64,000 nt of DNA from G047528255 sp047528255 (GTDB taxonomy: Bacteria > Bacteroidota > Bacteroidia > Flavobacteriales > Blattabacteriaceae). Made by a program: the position numbers and the translations under genes. The stretch is from contig CP180024.1 of NCBI GenBank assembly GCA_047528255.1, positions 372,001 to 436,000 on the forward strand, given 5' to 3'. Below, in pieces: positions 1 to 8,464 of the stretch (positions within the stretch are counted from its first letter, which is position 1; each line of letters begins with the position of its first letter). The notes under the pieces were generated by a model. The model saw nothing but the letters and a program-made list of their open reading frames with translations. It had not been told where the DNA came from and did not search any database.

Positions 1-228
1 GCACTCAAATATTTTGGATCAAAGAAAAATAGAGCCCTATCGTGATTCACTCTCGATCTTCTTTTGAAAATATCTTTGAAGTTTTAGGCAGGAATAAGAC
101 GAATGTTTGAACGATTTTTTATTGTTTTTCAGTACGTTCGATAAGGAACGATGCCCCGTAGATTATGGCATGAAATTAGATATGGGCTGTTGTAGTCTTC
201 GTTCAAGAACGGAGAGATTGATCGATTT
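1..228. other. Unrecognised intergenic sequence at window start
   Basis: No convincing open frame or RNA fold is visible on either strand. It ends where a left end of the IS5-family element begins. It may be remnant DNA of a lost gene, but I cannot identify it. Confidence 0.4.
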
Positions 229-936
229 GAGAGTGTTGCATGAGAGAGAAAGTTTAAAATATTCGAAATATTAGTGTTTTTTTTGTATATCTGGAGTAGA
301 AAATAAAAAAAGATTCGGCTCTATGCTCAGAAGCACCTCGCAAATAAGCTTTAGTGAACTATATATGGAACGTTCTAGCAGATGGTAGAAAGAAATAAGA
401 AAATATATTAAAAAGAGCAGGAAATAAAACGCTAACCTACCTACAGTGGCATATCCTTATTTAAAATGATGTTTTTGAGTAACTGGTATGATTTAAGTGA
501 TGAGGAAGGGAAGAATTTGTAAAAGAACCTTGATCTGCATGTGATTTTATGGTTTTTGATTAAAAGATCAAATCCTAGATTATACGACTCTGTGTAGATT
601 TCGCAATGAAATAGTAACCAAAAATGCATATGAGGGCTTACTGAAAAAGATCAATAAGGAATTAGAAAAGCATCAGGATATAGTTAAAACAGAAGTGATA
701 GTAAATGCCAGTATTACAGTGATTCCCATTTGCTCCCCAAGGGCTCTCCTACCCACTAAGTGGGTAGGAGAGGAAGGAAGAGGGGCAAAAGCAAATCAAT
801 CAAAGAAAATCAACGGTAAAAAAGCGACTCGATCAAGAGTAAACAGTAAAGGAAAATGGCTCAAGAAATCAGGTAAAATCTACTACGGATACAAGAAGCA
901 CATAGGCATGGATAAAAATGGAATGATATTATCTGT
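229..936 (+). mobile_element. IS5-family element, left half of an interrupted copy
   Basis: This segment starts with the left terminal repeat, read here as GAGAGTGTTGCATGAGAG; the usual form in this window is GAGAACGTTGCATGAGAG. It carries the DUF772-type N-terminal half and the start of the DDE domain of the transposase in several frames. The clearest open piece is at 695-952, ending in the stretch KKHIGMDKNGMIL. The copy is split at 936/937 by a second copy in the opposite orientation and resumes at 2211. A short internal deletion lies near 380-400. It cannot encode a functional transposase. Confidence 0.85.
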
Positions 937-2210
937 CAGATCATTGTGTTAATGGTGCCTTACTTTTATTTAGTCTCCTAGATAGCCTTGTTAAAGAAAA
1001 TGTAGATTTAGTATTTCACATTGTATTCGAAATACTATTGATTATAAATTAATTAATTATATCTATTTTTATGGACAGCGCATAATAATTCCAGGGGAAC
1101 GATACAAATTATGAACATAGCCTCCATAAGATGCTGGGCATGCACATACGCTAAACCTTTGTAACGAGCCTTGCCTGATCTAAACCAACGCTTTATACTA
1201 CTAAAAGTACGTTCTACGACTATCGGGTTTTACTCACTAATTATGTTGAATAATATAGCTATCTCTACTTAAGAGACGGTTCCTATAAGCATTCTTCTGT
1301 ATAATGTCTTTGATGCCTCTATTATGAAAGTAAGACACGTTGGCTGGAACTTGGTAACCTTTATATGCATATACTTCTCTGGGTTTATATCCTAGTTTGC
1401 TTATTAATGGCTTTAGCCCTCTACTATCATGCTCATTGGCTGCTATGCTATGTAGCAGTTAGTATCATTCCATTTTTATCGCCCCTATGTGCTCTTGTAT
1501 ACGTAGTAGAGTTTACCTGATTTCTTCATCCATTTTCCTTGAGTATCTACTCCTGATTCAGTCTCTTTTTTTACCCTTTCTTTTCTTTGACTGATTTGCT
1601 TTTTCCTCTCTTCGTTCCGATCCTCCACTACGTAGGTAGGATCTCCCTTTGGAGCAAAGGGACTCAGTGTAATACTGGCATCTACATCATGTCTGATTTA
1701 ACTATTGCCGGATGCTTTTCTAATTCCTTATTGATCTTTTTCAGTAAGCGCTCATATGAATTTTTTGCTACTATTTCATTGCGATATATGCATAGAGTTG
1801 TATGATATAGGATCTGATCTTCCAATCGAAAACCACAAAAGCGCATGCAGCTAAAGGATTTTTTCACCAATTCTTCCGTTCCTACATGACTGAGATCATA
1901 CTAATAACTCAAAAGTATCATCTTAAATAACGATATTACACTGTAAGCAGCTTGACTTTTTATTCTCCTGTCCTTTTTGATATATTTTTCTTATTTCTTT
2001 TTCCATCCCTTCCCAATGGATCAAGGTGTTTAACCTTTTGAAAAACTAACTCCTTCTGGTAGAACGTTTCATATATAGTTCACTAAAGCTTATTTGTACA
2101 GTGCTTTTGAGCATAGAGCCGAATTTTTTATTTTATATTTCATATATATGAAACATATATATTGATATTACAAAATATTTTAAAAGCCTTCTTACCCATG
2201 CAACGTTCTC
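937..2210 (-). mobile_element. IS5-family element, near full-length copy nested in another copy
   Basis: This copy is about 1.27 kb. It runs on the minus strand from the left terminal repeat at 2193-2210 (minus-strand GAGAACGTTGCATGGG) to a right end at 937 that reads CAGATCATTGTG for the usual GAGACCATTGTG. The transposase is broken into several frames; the fragment at 1682-1870 includes the CxFRLEDQI segment of the DUF772 domain. It has inserted into the + strand copy whose halves are 229-936 and 2211-2737. The flank to its right begins GTTAT. Confidence 0.88.
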
Positions 2211-2737
2211 GTTATACATAGCGCGTAGCAGCCAATGAGCATGATAGTAAAGGGCTAAAGCCATTAATAAGCTAACTAGGGGATATAAGTTCAGAGAAGT
2301 ATATGTAAACAAAGGTTACCAAGTTCCATCCAATGTGTCTTACTTTCATAATCGAGGCATCAAATACCTTATATAAAGAATGCCTATAGAAATCGTCCCT
2401 TAAGTAGGGATAGCTATATTATTCAACAAATTAGTGAGTAAAAAGCGATGGGTAGTAGAACGTACTTTTGGCAGTATAAAGTGTTTGTTTGGATCAGACA
2501 AGGCCTAGTTACAAAGGATTAGTTGGTGTGTATGCCCAGCATTTTATGGATGCTATGGCGCATAATTTCTATCGTACCGCTGGAATTATTATGAGCTCTC
2601 CATAAAAATAGATATAATTAATTAATTTATAATCAACAGTATTTCGAATACAATGTGAATAACTAAATATACATTTTCTCTAACGAGCCATATAGGAAGT
2701 TGAATAAACGTAATTCACTATTAATACGATGATCTCG
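2211..2737 (+). mobile_element. IS5-family element, right half of the interrupted copy
   Basis: This continues the copy broken at 936. It resumes at the codons after the MILAV segment and carries the YADKGY-like second catalytic Asp region and the WVVERTFG-like Glu region in broken frames. It ends at a right terminus reading ATACGATGATCTC. The next base begins a left-end fragment of yet another copy. Confidence 0.85.
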
Positions 2738-2889
2738 TTCCATATATACTTCACTAAAGCTTATTTGCGAGGTTCTTCTGAGCATAGAGCCTATTTTTTT
2801 ATTTTCTACTCCAGTTTTATACGAAATAATATATTGATTAACAAAAATTTTAACCTCTTTCTCTCATGCAACGTTTTCGCAACGTTCTC
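2738..2889 (-). mobile_element. IS5-family left-end fragment
   Basis: About 150 bp of the left end lies in minus orientation. It starts at the ATATATGGAAC-like site and ends at the terminal GAGAACGTT. The terminus is partly duplicated (GCAACGTTTTCGCAACGTTCTC on the + strand read in two parts). This fragment supplies the last 13 codons and stop of the adjacent cation-efflux gene. Confidence 0.8.
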
Positions 2890-3902
2890 AATCCTTGAGG
2901 AGGATATTCAGTCAAGTAGTGTTTGTTGTTTTGGGCTGTATTGTATTGTGTCCAGGGTGTTTTTCGTCGGAAGGCTACTTTTCTGACGGGGCAATCTTCT
3001 TTTGTGCACAACTCGCAAGATTTGCATGTGCATGCATCTACATGTACGAAAAGCTCTACCCGTTGCCCGAACTTTTCTTTGACTAGCTTTTCTAAAGCTT
3101 TCACTTCATTATGGGCTTCTTTTACGGTGAGATACCACGGTACCGTAAGGTGACAGTCTACATGTAGCGCACTTCCGTATTGTATGATTCTCAGGTTGTG
3201 CAGATCGATCCAATGGGTTTGTCTGTTGGATTCAATGTAATTCACCAGTTCTTTGATCAATTTTTGGTCGGTTTCATCCATCATGCCAGCTACGGATTTC
3301 CTCAGGATTTTCGAGCCAGTGTGTAAGATCAGCAGGCCAAAGATGATGGCGATGATGGAGTCCATCCATGTCCATCCGGTCAAGTAGAGTAGTGCTAGCC
3401 CGAGGATTACCGCTAGTGTTGAGTAAGTGTCTGTCTGAAGGTGTTGGCCGCTGGCTATTAGTGCTAGTGAACGGTTTTTAGCCCCTATTTTTAATACACA
3501 ATGACCGATGAGATAATTGATTGCTGCCGTAAGAGCAAGTAGTATGGCCCCTGAGTCCAAGTGCGTCAACGCTTTGCTTGCTTTACTCAGGCGGATTCCG
3601 CTTTCTATGATAATGAGAAATCCAAAGATAATAATGAGTATTCCTTCGACAGCTGCCGAGATAAGTTCGATTTTTCCATGGCCGTATGGGTGATTCTGAT
3701 CTTTGGGTAAGGCCGAAAGGTAGAGGCAATACAACCCCATGAAACTGCTCATCACATTGGTGATGCTTTCCAGAGCATCCGTCAGTACAGCCATCGAATG
3801 TGTGAGGTACCAAGCTATCAATTTGATAAGCAGTAACGCGATCCCTGTGATGCAGATAATTTTTTGTGCGCGTAAATTTTGTTTTGCTTCGATATTCATC
3901 AT
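2850..3902 (-). CDS. Cation diffusion facilitator (CDF) family transporter with IS-derived C-terminus
   Basis: This is an inner-membrane divalent-cation efflux protein of 350 aa, working by metal/proton antiport by family analogy. The N-terminal half holds several membrane segments. TM2 reads LTDALESITN: Asp42 is present, but the usual His/Asp-x3-Asp metal pair is Glu45/Asn49, a variant I associate with Bacteroidota homologues. The TM2-TM3 loop has HPYGHGKIE (71-79). TM5 has HLQTD with His154 and Asp158. The cytoplasmic tail has a cysteine-rich motif CTCKSCELCTKEDC before residue 310. The last 13 residues and the TAA stop are encoded by an IS left end (2850-2889), so the native stop is lost. 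The metal is unknown; Zn, Fe or Co are possible. Confidence 0.85.
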   Translation of the reverse strand: MMNIEAKQNLRAQKIICITGIALLLIKLIAWYLTHSMAVLTDALESITNVMSSFMGLYCLYLSALPKDQNHPYGHGKIELISAAVEGILIIIFGFLIIIESGIRLSKASKALTHLDSGAILLALTAAINYLIGHCVLKIGAKNRSLALIASGQHLQTDTYSTLAVILGLALLYLTGWTWMDSIIAIIFGLLILHTGSKILRKSVAGMMDETDQKLIKELVNYIESNRQTHWIDLHNLRIIQYGSALHVDCHLTVPWYLTVKEAHNEVKALEKLVKEKFGQRVELFVHVDACTCKSCELCTKEDCPVRKVAFRRKTPWTQYNTAQNNKHYLTEYPPQGLRTLRKRCMRERG

Positions 3903-3915
3903 GCCATTTAGGAAA

Positions 3916-4675
3916 TCATTGCTTTTTATTAAAGTAAAAAGACTTGTCTTGGGCCAATAAGTTTATAACTAGGTGATTGATTCAACTATGCTCAGGTAGA
4001 GTGGTTGTGTGATAAATTACATCGGAGACATTGGTGGAACCGAGTGATCGGTAATGTTCGTAGATTGCTTTAGCTTGTTAATCATCACCACGGAATCGAA
4101 CTTAAAAAAACTCGGTTTTTGTAGCTCCGGAATGCACGTTGGGGATCTTGACCCATGCTTGGGAAGATCCGATACACAGTCTTTTTTTGAGGGCGTTTAC
4201 GGCGTGTTTGATCGAGCAATAGATTCCGGATTTTTCGTAAACCTTTTTGACCGAAGTAGACCCTATATTGACGATGTTCCCTTTTTTTTCGATCATATGG
4301 GCAATAAGGCTTTACTTTCATACAGTAGCCCTTTAATGTTTATGTCGATCATGAATCCCCAATCTATAGGCTCCGTTTCGAGAAAAATTCATGCCCAGTT
4401 CCAAATTAGCATTATTGATCAATATATGGATATCTTCCCACTCGGGCCATAGGGAATTTATGACTTCAAAGACTGCGTTGCGATCACGTATGTCGTAGCA
4501 GAGGTTTTTGATTTGGGCTCCGTATTTTTTTTCCAGGTCTTGTCGAAGTTTTTCCAAACGGTTCTTCCTGCTTCTCGATAGAATCAGATTGTGTCCTTCC
4601 CTTTCTAAATGCTCGGTGCAGGCGTCTCTTATGCCTGAGGTGGCTCCTTGTGATAGTAAAGATCTTTTTTTTCAT
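3916..4675 (-). pseudogene. Short-chain dehydrogenase/reductase (YdfG-like), decayed
   Basis: This is a broken NAD(P)-dependent SDR. Reading across frames on the minus strand gives, in order, a start MKKKIF, a Rossmann segment (ATSGIRDACTEHLEREGHN), ILINNANLELG, a catalytic-site region (NIVNIGS then the Y-x3-K motif YCSIKHAV) and a C-terminal INHLVINLLAQ segment close to the family's tail. At least four frameshifts separate these pieces, including one within the first 10 codons. Its start overlaps the uvrD stop by a few bases, so it was the second gene of a coupled pair. It is unlikely to make an enzyme now. Confidence 0.8.
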
Positions 4676-6981
4676 GATGAAAGGATATCGAGTTTGGCAA
4701 ATCGCAGAAGAATCTTTTTTTCACCCATTTGTTGGAATTGAATCAAGGCGGTCTTATCTTGGCCGTTCCCTTCTATCGCTGTGACTTCTCCTTTTCCGAA
4801 GTAGGCATGAGATACCTTCATACCTTTTCGTAAGTTGAGCAGGGAGAGATTCGGCGTTTCGTTTAATGTCGAAAAGGTCTGTAAGCTGGGCATTTTTTTT
4901 CTCGAAATGTCGGGGGAGAAGTTTGTGGGTGATGTTCGTTCTTTATGAGGAGAGGTTCCGTTGAATTGGGATGATTTCCAAGCGGAAAAGTTGTTTCTAT
5001 TGTTTTTGTCCCATTTCCGATCAAGATGTCTCTCGTCGATCTCTTCGATGAAACGGCTTGGCTCGCTATCGATGAGTTTGCCCCAACGAAAACGTGTAAC
5101 CGCATAGCTGAGAAAGGCTTGATTTTGGGCGCGGGTCAACGCTACGTAGAACAAGCGGCGTTCTTCTTCTAGGTCGACTTGTGAATTCATACTTAACATT
5201 GAGGGGAATAAATTTTCTTCCAAACCGACGATGAACACTACGGGAAATTCCAGGCCTTTGGAGAGGTGAATCGTCATCAAAGAGACTTTGTCATTATCTT
5301 CCGGATTCGTCCTGTCGGCATCGGTGGCCAGGGCTATGTTTTCAAGGAATCCTGGCAATGAAGGGGCTCCGTCGGCTAGTTGACGCTGTTCTTCTACGTA
5401 GGTTTGTATGCTGCCGAGAAATTCTTGTACGTTTTCAAATCGGGATACTCCTTCCGGACTGCTGTCTTCGAGAAAGAGTTTGATTAAGCCGGATATTTTA
5501 GCTACCTTTTCTGCAATGACGTATGCGCTCTCATCTAGTTGGAGGCGTAGACGTTGCATCATCAACGTAAATTCTTGCAATTTGAGCAGCGTGTTTTTGG
5601 ATAATTGAAGTTGACTGTTGTAGAAAGGGAGATTTTCCAGGATTTCATACGCGGTTTTGTCATGCGCTGCGGCTGTCACGAGTAATTTGTTTATGGTGGT
5701 TTGGCCCAATCCTCTCACAGGATAATTTATGATAAGTAGTAGTGATTCTTGATCGCTTGGGTTGATGAGTAGTCGTAGATAGGATAAGAGGATTTTGATT
5801 TCTTTGCGTTGATAAAATGACGTTCCGCAATAAATGTGGTAGGGTATATTTTTCTTGCGAAGGTTTTCTTCTATGACACGAGACTGGATATTATTGCGGT
5901 AGAGGATGGCAAAGTCTTTGTTATTCCTCGATTCTCTCGCTTTCAATTCGGAGAGTGTATTGGTTACAAATGTTCCTTCCTCACTCTCAGATATGGCGCG
6001 ATAGACTTTGATTTTTTTTCCAGTTTCATTTTGTGTCCAGACTTTTTTTTCAAGTTGGTCTTTGTTGTTTGCGATGAGGCTGTTTGCCGCTTGCACGATA
6101 TGATCCGTAGAGCGATAATTTTGTTCAAGACGAAAAATTTGTGTGCCAGGGTAGTCGGTTTGAAAGTTTAAAATGTTGCGGATGTTCGCCCCTCGAAAGG
6201 CATAAATACTCTGGGCGTCATCTCCAACTACACAAATATTTTTGTAACGTGAGGCCAATGCTTTTACAATAAGATATTGAGAGTGGTTGGTGTCTTGATA
6301 CTCATCGACCAGGATGTATTTGAAGCGTTCTTGATATTTCTGCAAGACTTTGGGGAATCGGGTCAGAAGTTCGTTGGTTCGAAGCAATAAATCGTCAAAA
6401 TCCATTGCTCCGGCTTTGAAACAGCGTGATACGTAAGCATGATAGATTTCTCCCGTCTTAGGCCGCATGGCTTTAGCGTCTTTTTCTTGAAGTTCCGGAT
6501 TGTTTTCATAGGCCCGTACGGTAATCAGGTTGTTTTTGTACTGAGAGATTCGTGTCAGGAGTTGTTTGGATTTGTAAAGATCTTTATCGAGTTGCATCTC
6601 TTCGATCACCTTTTTTATAACGTTTTCAGCGTCTTTCTGGTCATAAATTGTATAATTGGATGAATACCCCAGGTGTTCTCCCTCAATTCGTAATAATCGC
6701 GCAAAAACGGAATGGAAGGTTCCCATAAACAAGCTCCTTCCTTCAAATTGGTCAAACAGTCGTGCGATACGCTCTTTCATTTCTTGCGCGGCCTTATTGG
6801 TAAAAGTCAAAGCTAAGATGTTGAAAGCGTCGACGCCTTTTTCCATCAAGTGAGCCATGCGATGCGTGAGCACGCGTGTCTTGCCTGATCCTGCCCCAGC
6901 GATGATCATCATGGGGCCTTCAGTTTGGGTAACGGCTTTGTATTGGGCTTCGTTGAGCTCGGATAAATGATTCCCTTTCAT
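4672..6981 (-). CDS. uvrD: UvrD/PcrA-type superfamily 1 DNA helicase
   Basis: ATP-dependent 3'-5' helicase for excision repair, mismatch repair and clearing proteins from DNA. Walker A reads AGAGSGKT, motif II VDEYQDTN, and later motifs include GLEENLFPS and YVALTRAQ. A C-terminal Tudor-like segment (GMKVSHAYFGKGEV) is the RNA polymerase-binding type seen in PcrA. The open frame extends upstream to a TTG at 7017, but a promoter -7 box (TATCTTTG on the minus strand) covers that codon. I therefore start at the ATG at 6981, giving 769 aa, a normal length. The downstream SDR pseudogene overlaps its stop. No lesions are visible. Confidence 0.93.
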   Translation of the reverse strand: MKGNHLSELNEAQYKAVTQTEGPMMIIAGAGSGKTRVLTHRMAHLMEKGVDAFNILALTFTNKAAQEMKERIARLFDQFEGRSLFMGTFHSVFARLLRIEGEHLGYSSNYTIYDQKDAENVIKKVIEEMQLDKDLYKSKQLLTRISQYKNNLITVRAYENNPELQEKDAKAMRPKTGEIYHAYVSRCFKAGAMDFDDLLLRTNELLTRFPKVLQKYQERFKYILVDEYQDTNHSQYLIVKALASRYKNICVVGDDAQSIYAFRGANIRNILNFQTDYPGTQIFRLEQNYRSTDHIVQAANSLIANNKDQLEKKVWTQNETGKKIKVYRAISESEEGTFVTNTLSELKARESRNNKDFAILYRNNIQSRVIEENLRKKNIPYHIYCGTSFYQRKEIKILLSYLRLLINPSDQESLLLIINYPVRGLGQTTINKLLVTAAAHDKTAYEILENLPFYNSQLQLSKNTLLKLQEFTLMMQRLRLQLDESAYVIAEKVAKISGLIKLFLEDSSPEGVSRFENVQEFLGSIQTYVEEQRQLADGAPSLPGFLENIALATDADRTNPEDNDKVSLMTIHLSKGLEFPVVFIVGLEENLFPSMLSMNSQVDLEEERRLFYVALTRAQNQAFLSYAVTRFRWGKLIDSEPSRFIEEIDERHLDRKWDKNNRNNFSAWKSSQFNGTSPHKERTSPTNFSPDISRKKMPSLQTFSTLNETPNLSLLNLRKGMKVSHAYFGKGEVTAIEGNGQDKTALIQFQQMGEKKILLRFAKLDILSS

Positions 6982-7014
6982 GAGAAATTTTTTATTCAGA
7001 GAGTTCAGAGAGGT

Positions 7015-7022
7015 CAAAGATA
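7015..7022 (-). promoter_or_regulatory. Bacteroidota-type -7 box for uvrD
   Basis: The minus strand reads TATCTTTG, an exact match to the TAnnTTTG consensus. The -33 position, 19-20 nt upstream, has only TGG/CTG rather than TTG. A transcript from here would begin about 25-30 nt before the ATG at 6981, which supports that start over the upstream TTG. Confidence 0.5.
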
Positions 7023-7132
7023 AACCATTAGAAAGGCTTTTCCAGCATTCGATTCGGATCTATGCTTGGTTATTGTTAAAATATTTAAAATCAATAATTT
7101 AATACCTTATTTTAAGGTAAAACACCTTTATT

Positions 7133-7169
7133 CATCCTCCTAGATGGGCTTTGTTGGAGAAGATCTAGA
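7133..7169 (-). mobile_element. IS5-family right-end scrap
   Basis: About 37 bp match the subterminal right-end sequence (TTCATCCTCCTAGATGG). It is cut by the right end of the next copy. The preceding 7050-7130 also resembles shuffled left-end sequence (TTAAAATATTTAAAATCAAT), so the whole interval between uvrD and this point looks IS-derived. Confidence 0.6.
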
Positions 7170-8260
7170 GAGACTGTGTAATGGTGGATTATGTTTATTC
7201 AGCCATCCTAGAGGACTTCTTTAGAGAACGATGTAGATTTAGTATTTCATATATTATTCGAATAGTTAATTGATTATTAATTAATTAATTATATCTGTTT
7301 TTATGAACTGGGCATAATAATACCAGGGGAACGATACAAATTATGTGCTATCTTCTCCATAAGATGCTGGGCATGCACACGAGCTAATCCTTTGTAACGA
7401 TCCTTTCCTGATGAAAACAAATGCTTTATACTGCTAGAAGTACGTTCTACTACCCATCGGCGTTTACTCATTAATTTATTGAATAATATAGCTATCCTAC
7501 TTATGGGACGGTTCCTATAGTCTTTCTTCTCTATACGGTCTTTGATGCCTCGACTATGAAAGTAAAACACGTTGGCTAGCATTTGGTAACCTTTGTCTGC
7601 ATATACTTCTCTGGGTTTATATCCTAGTTTGCTTATTAATNGCTTTAGCCNTCTACTATCATGCTCATTGGCTGCTACGCTATGTACTGCTAGTATCATT
7701 CCATTTTTATCCTTCCCTATATGCTTTTTGTCCCCGTAGTAGAGTTTACCGGATTTCTTGAGCCATTTTTCTTGAGTGTCTACTCTTGATTGAGTCTCTT
7801 TTTTTACCTTTACTTTTCTTTGATTGATTTGCTTTTCCGTCTCTTCCTTACGAATCCTCCATTACGTAGGTAGAAAAGCCATTTGGAGTAAAGGAACTCA
7901 CTGTAATACAGGCATCTACTATCACTCCTATTTTAACTATCGCCTAATGCTTTTCTAATTCCTTATTGATCTTTTTCAGTAAGAGCTCATATGCCTTTTT
8001 AGCAGCTATTTCATTGCGAAATCTGCATAGAGTCGTATGATCTAGGATCTGATCTTCCAATCGAAAACAACAAAAGTTTATGCATCTCAAGTCTCTGACC
8101 AATTCTTCCGTTCCTACATCACTGAGATCATACCAGTGACTCAAAAGCATCATCTTAAATAACGATATTCCATTGTAAGCCGGTTAGCCTTTTATTCTCT
8201 GGACCTTTTGATATATTTTTCTTATTTCTTTCTCTATACCAATCCCATTGGATCAGGGTG
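7170..8260 (-). mobile_element. IS5-family element lacking its left ~180 bp
   Basis: This copy keeps the right end (GAGACTGTGTAATGG, with small deletions). It holds the best-preserved transposase C-terminal half in the window at 7301-7699: EVYADKGYQ, then RRWVVERTSSSIKH, then LYRSPGIIM. That piece has both the second catalytic Asp and the Glu. The N-terminal DUF772 region (7944-8153) is in another frame. Two ambiguous bases (N at 7641 and 7651) fall in it. It is truncated at 8260, where a mini-element begins. Confidence 0.87.
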
Positions 8261-8261
8261 T

Positions 8262-8409
8262 GAGAACATTGTATGGGAGAAGGAGGTTAAAATATTTATA
8301 AATCAATATATTGTTTCATATGCAATATGAAAGATTAAATCTAGATTGTATCTAACGAGCTCATTTAGGAGGCTGAATAAATCTAATCTACTATTAACAC
8401 AATGTTCTC
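8262..8409 (+). mobile_element. 148-bp mini-element (MITE-like derivative of the IS)
   Basis: A left end (GAGAACATTGTATGGGAGAA) with about 60 bp of left subterminal sequence is joined directly to about 85 bp of right subterminal sequence ending ACACAATGTTCTC. The whole transposase is deleted while both terminal repeats remain in correct orientation, so it has the form of a non-autonomous miniature element. It lies 55 bp upstream of sppA. Confidence 0.75.
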
Positions 8410-8464
8410 CATACTTACGTATTTAACTAATTTAGCACGGTTAAGCTAAATAATATTTTGAAAC

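Noticed and set aside
4054..4452. 132-codon plus-strand frame upstream of the efflux gene
   Set aside because: The minus strand here is clearly the SDR pseudogene; the plus-strand frame is its shadow.
3903..4675. Reading the region beside uvrD as several small hypothetical proteins
   Set aside because: The pieces join in order as one SDR with frameshifts.
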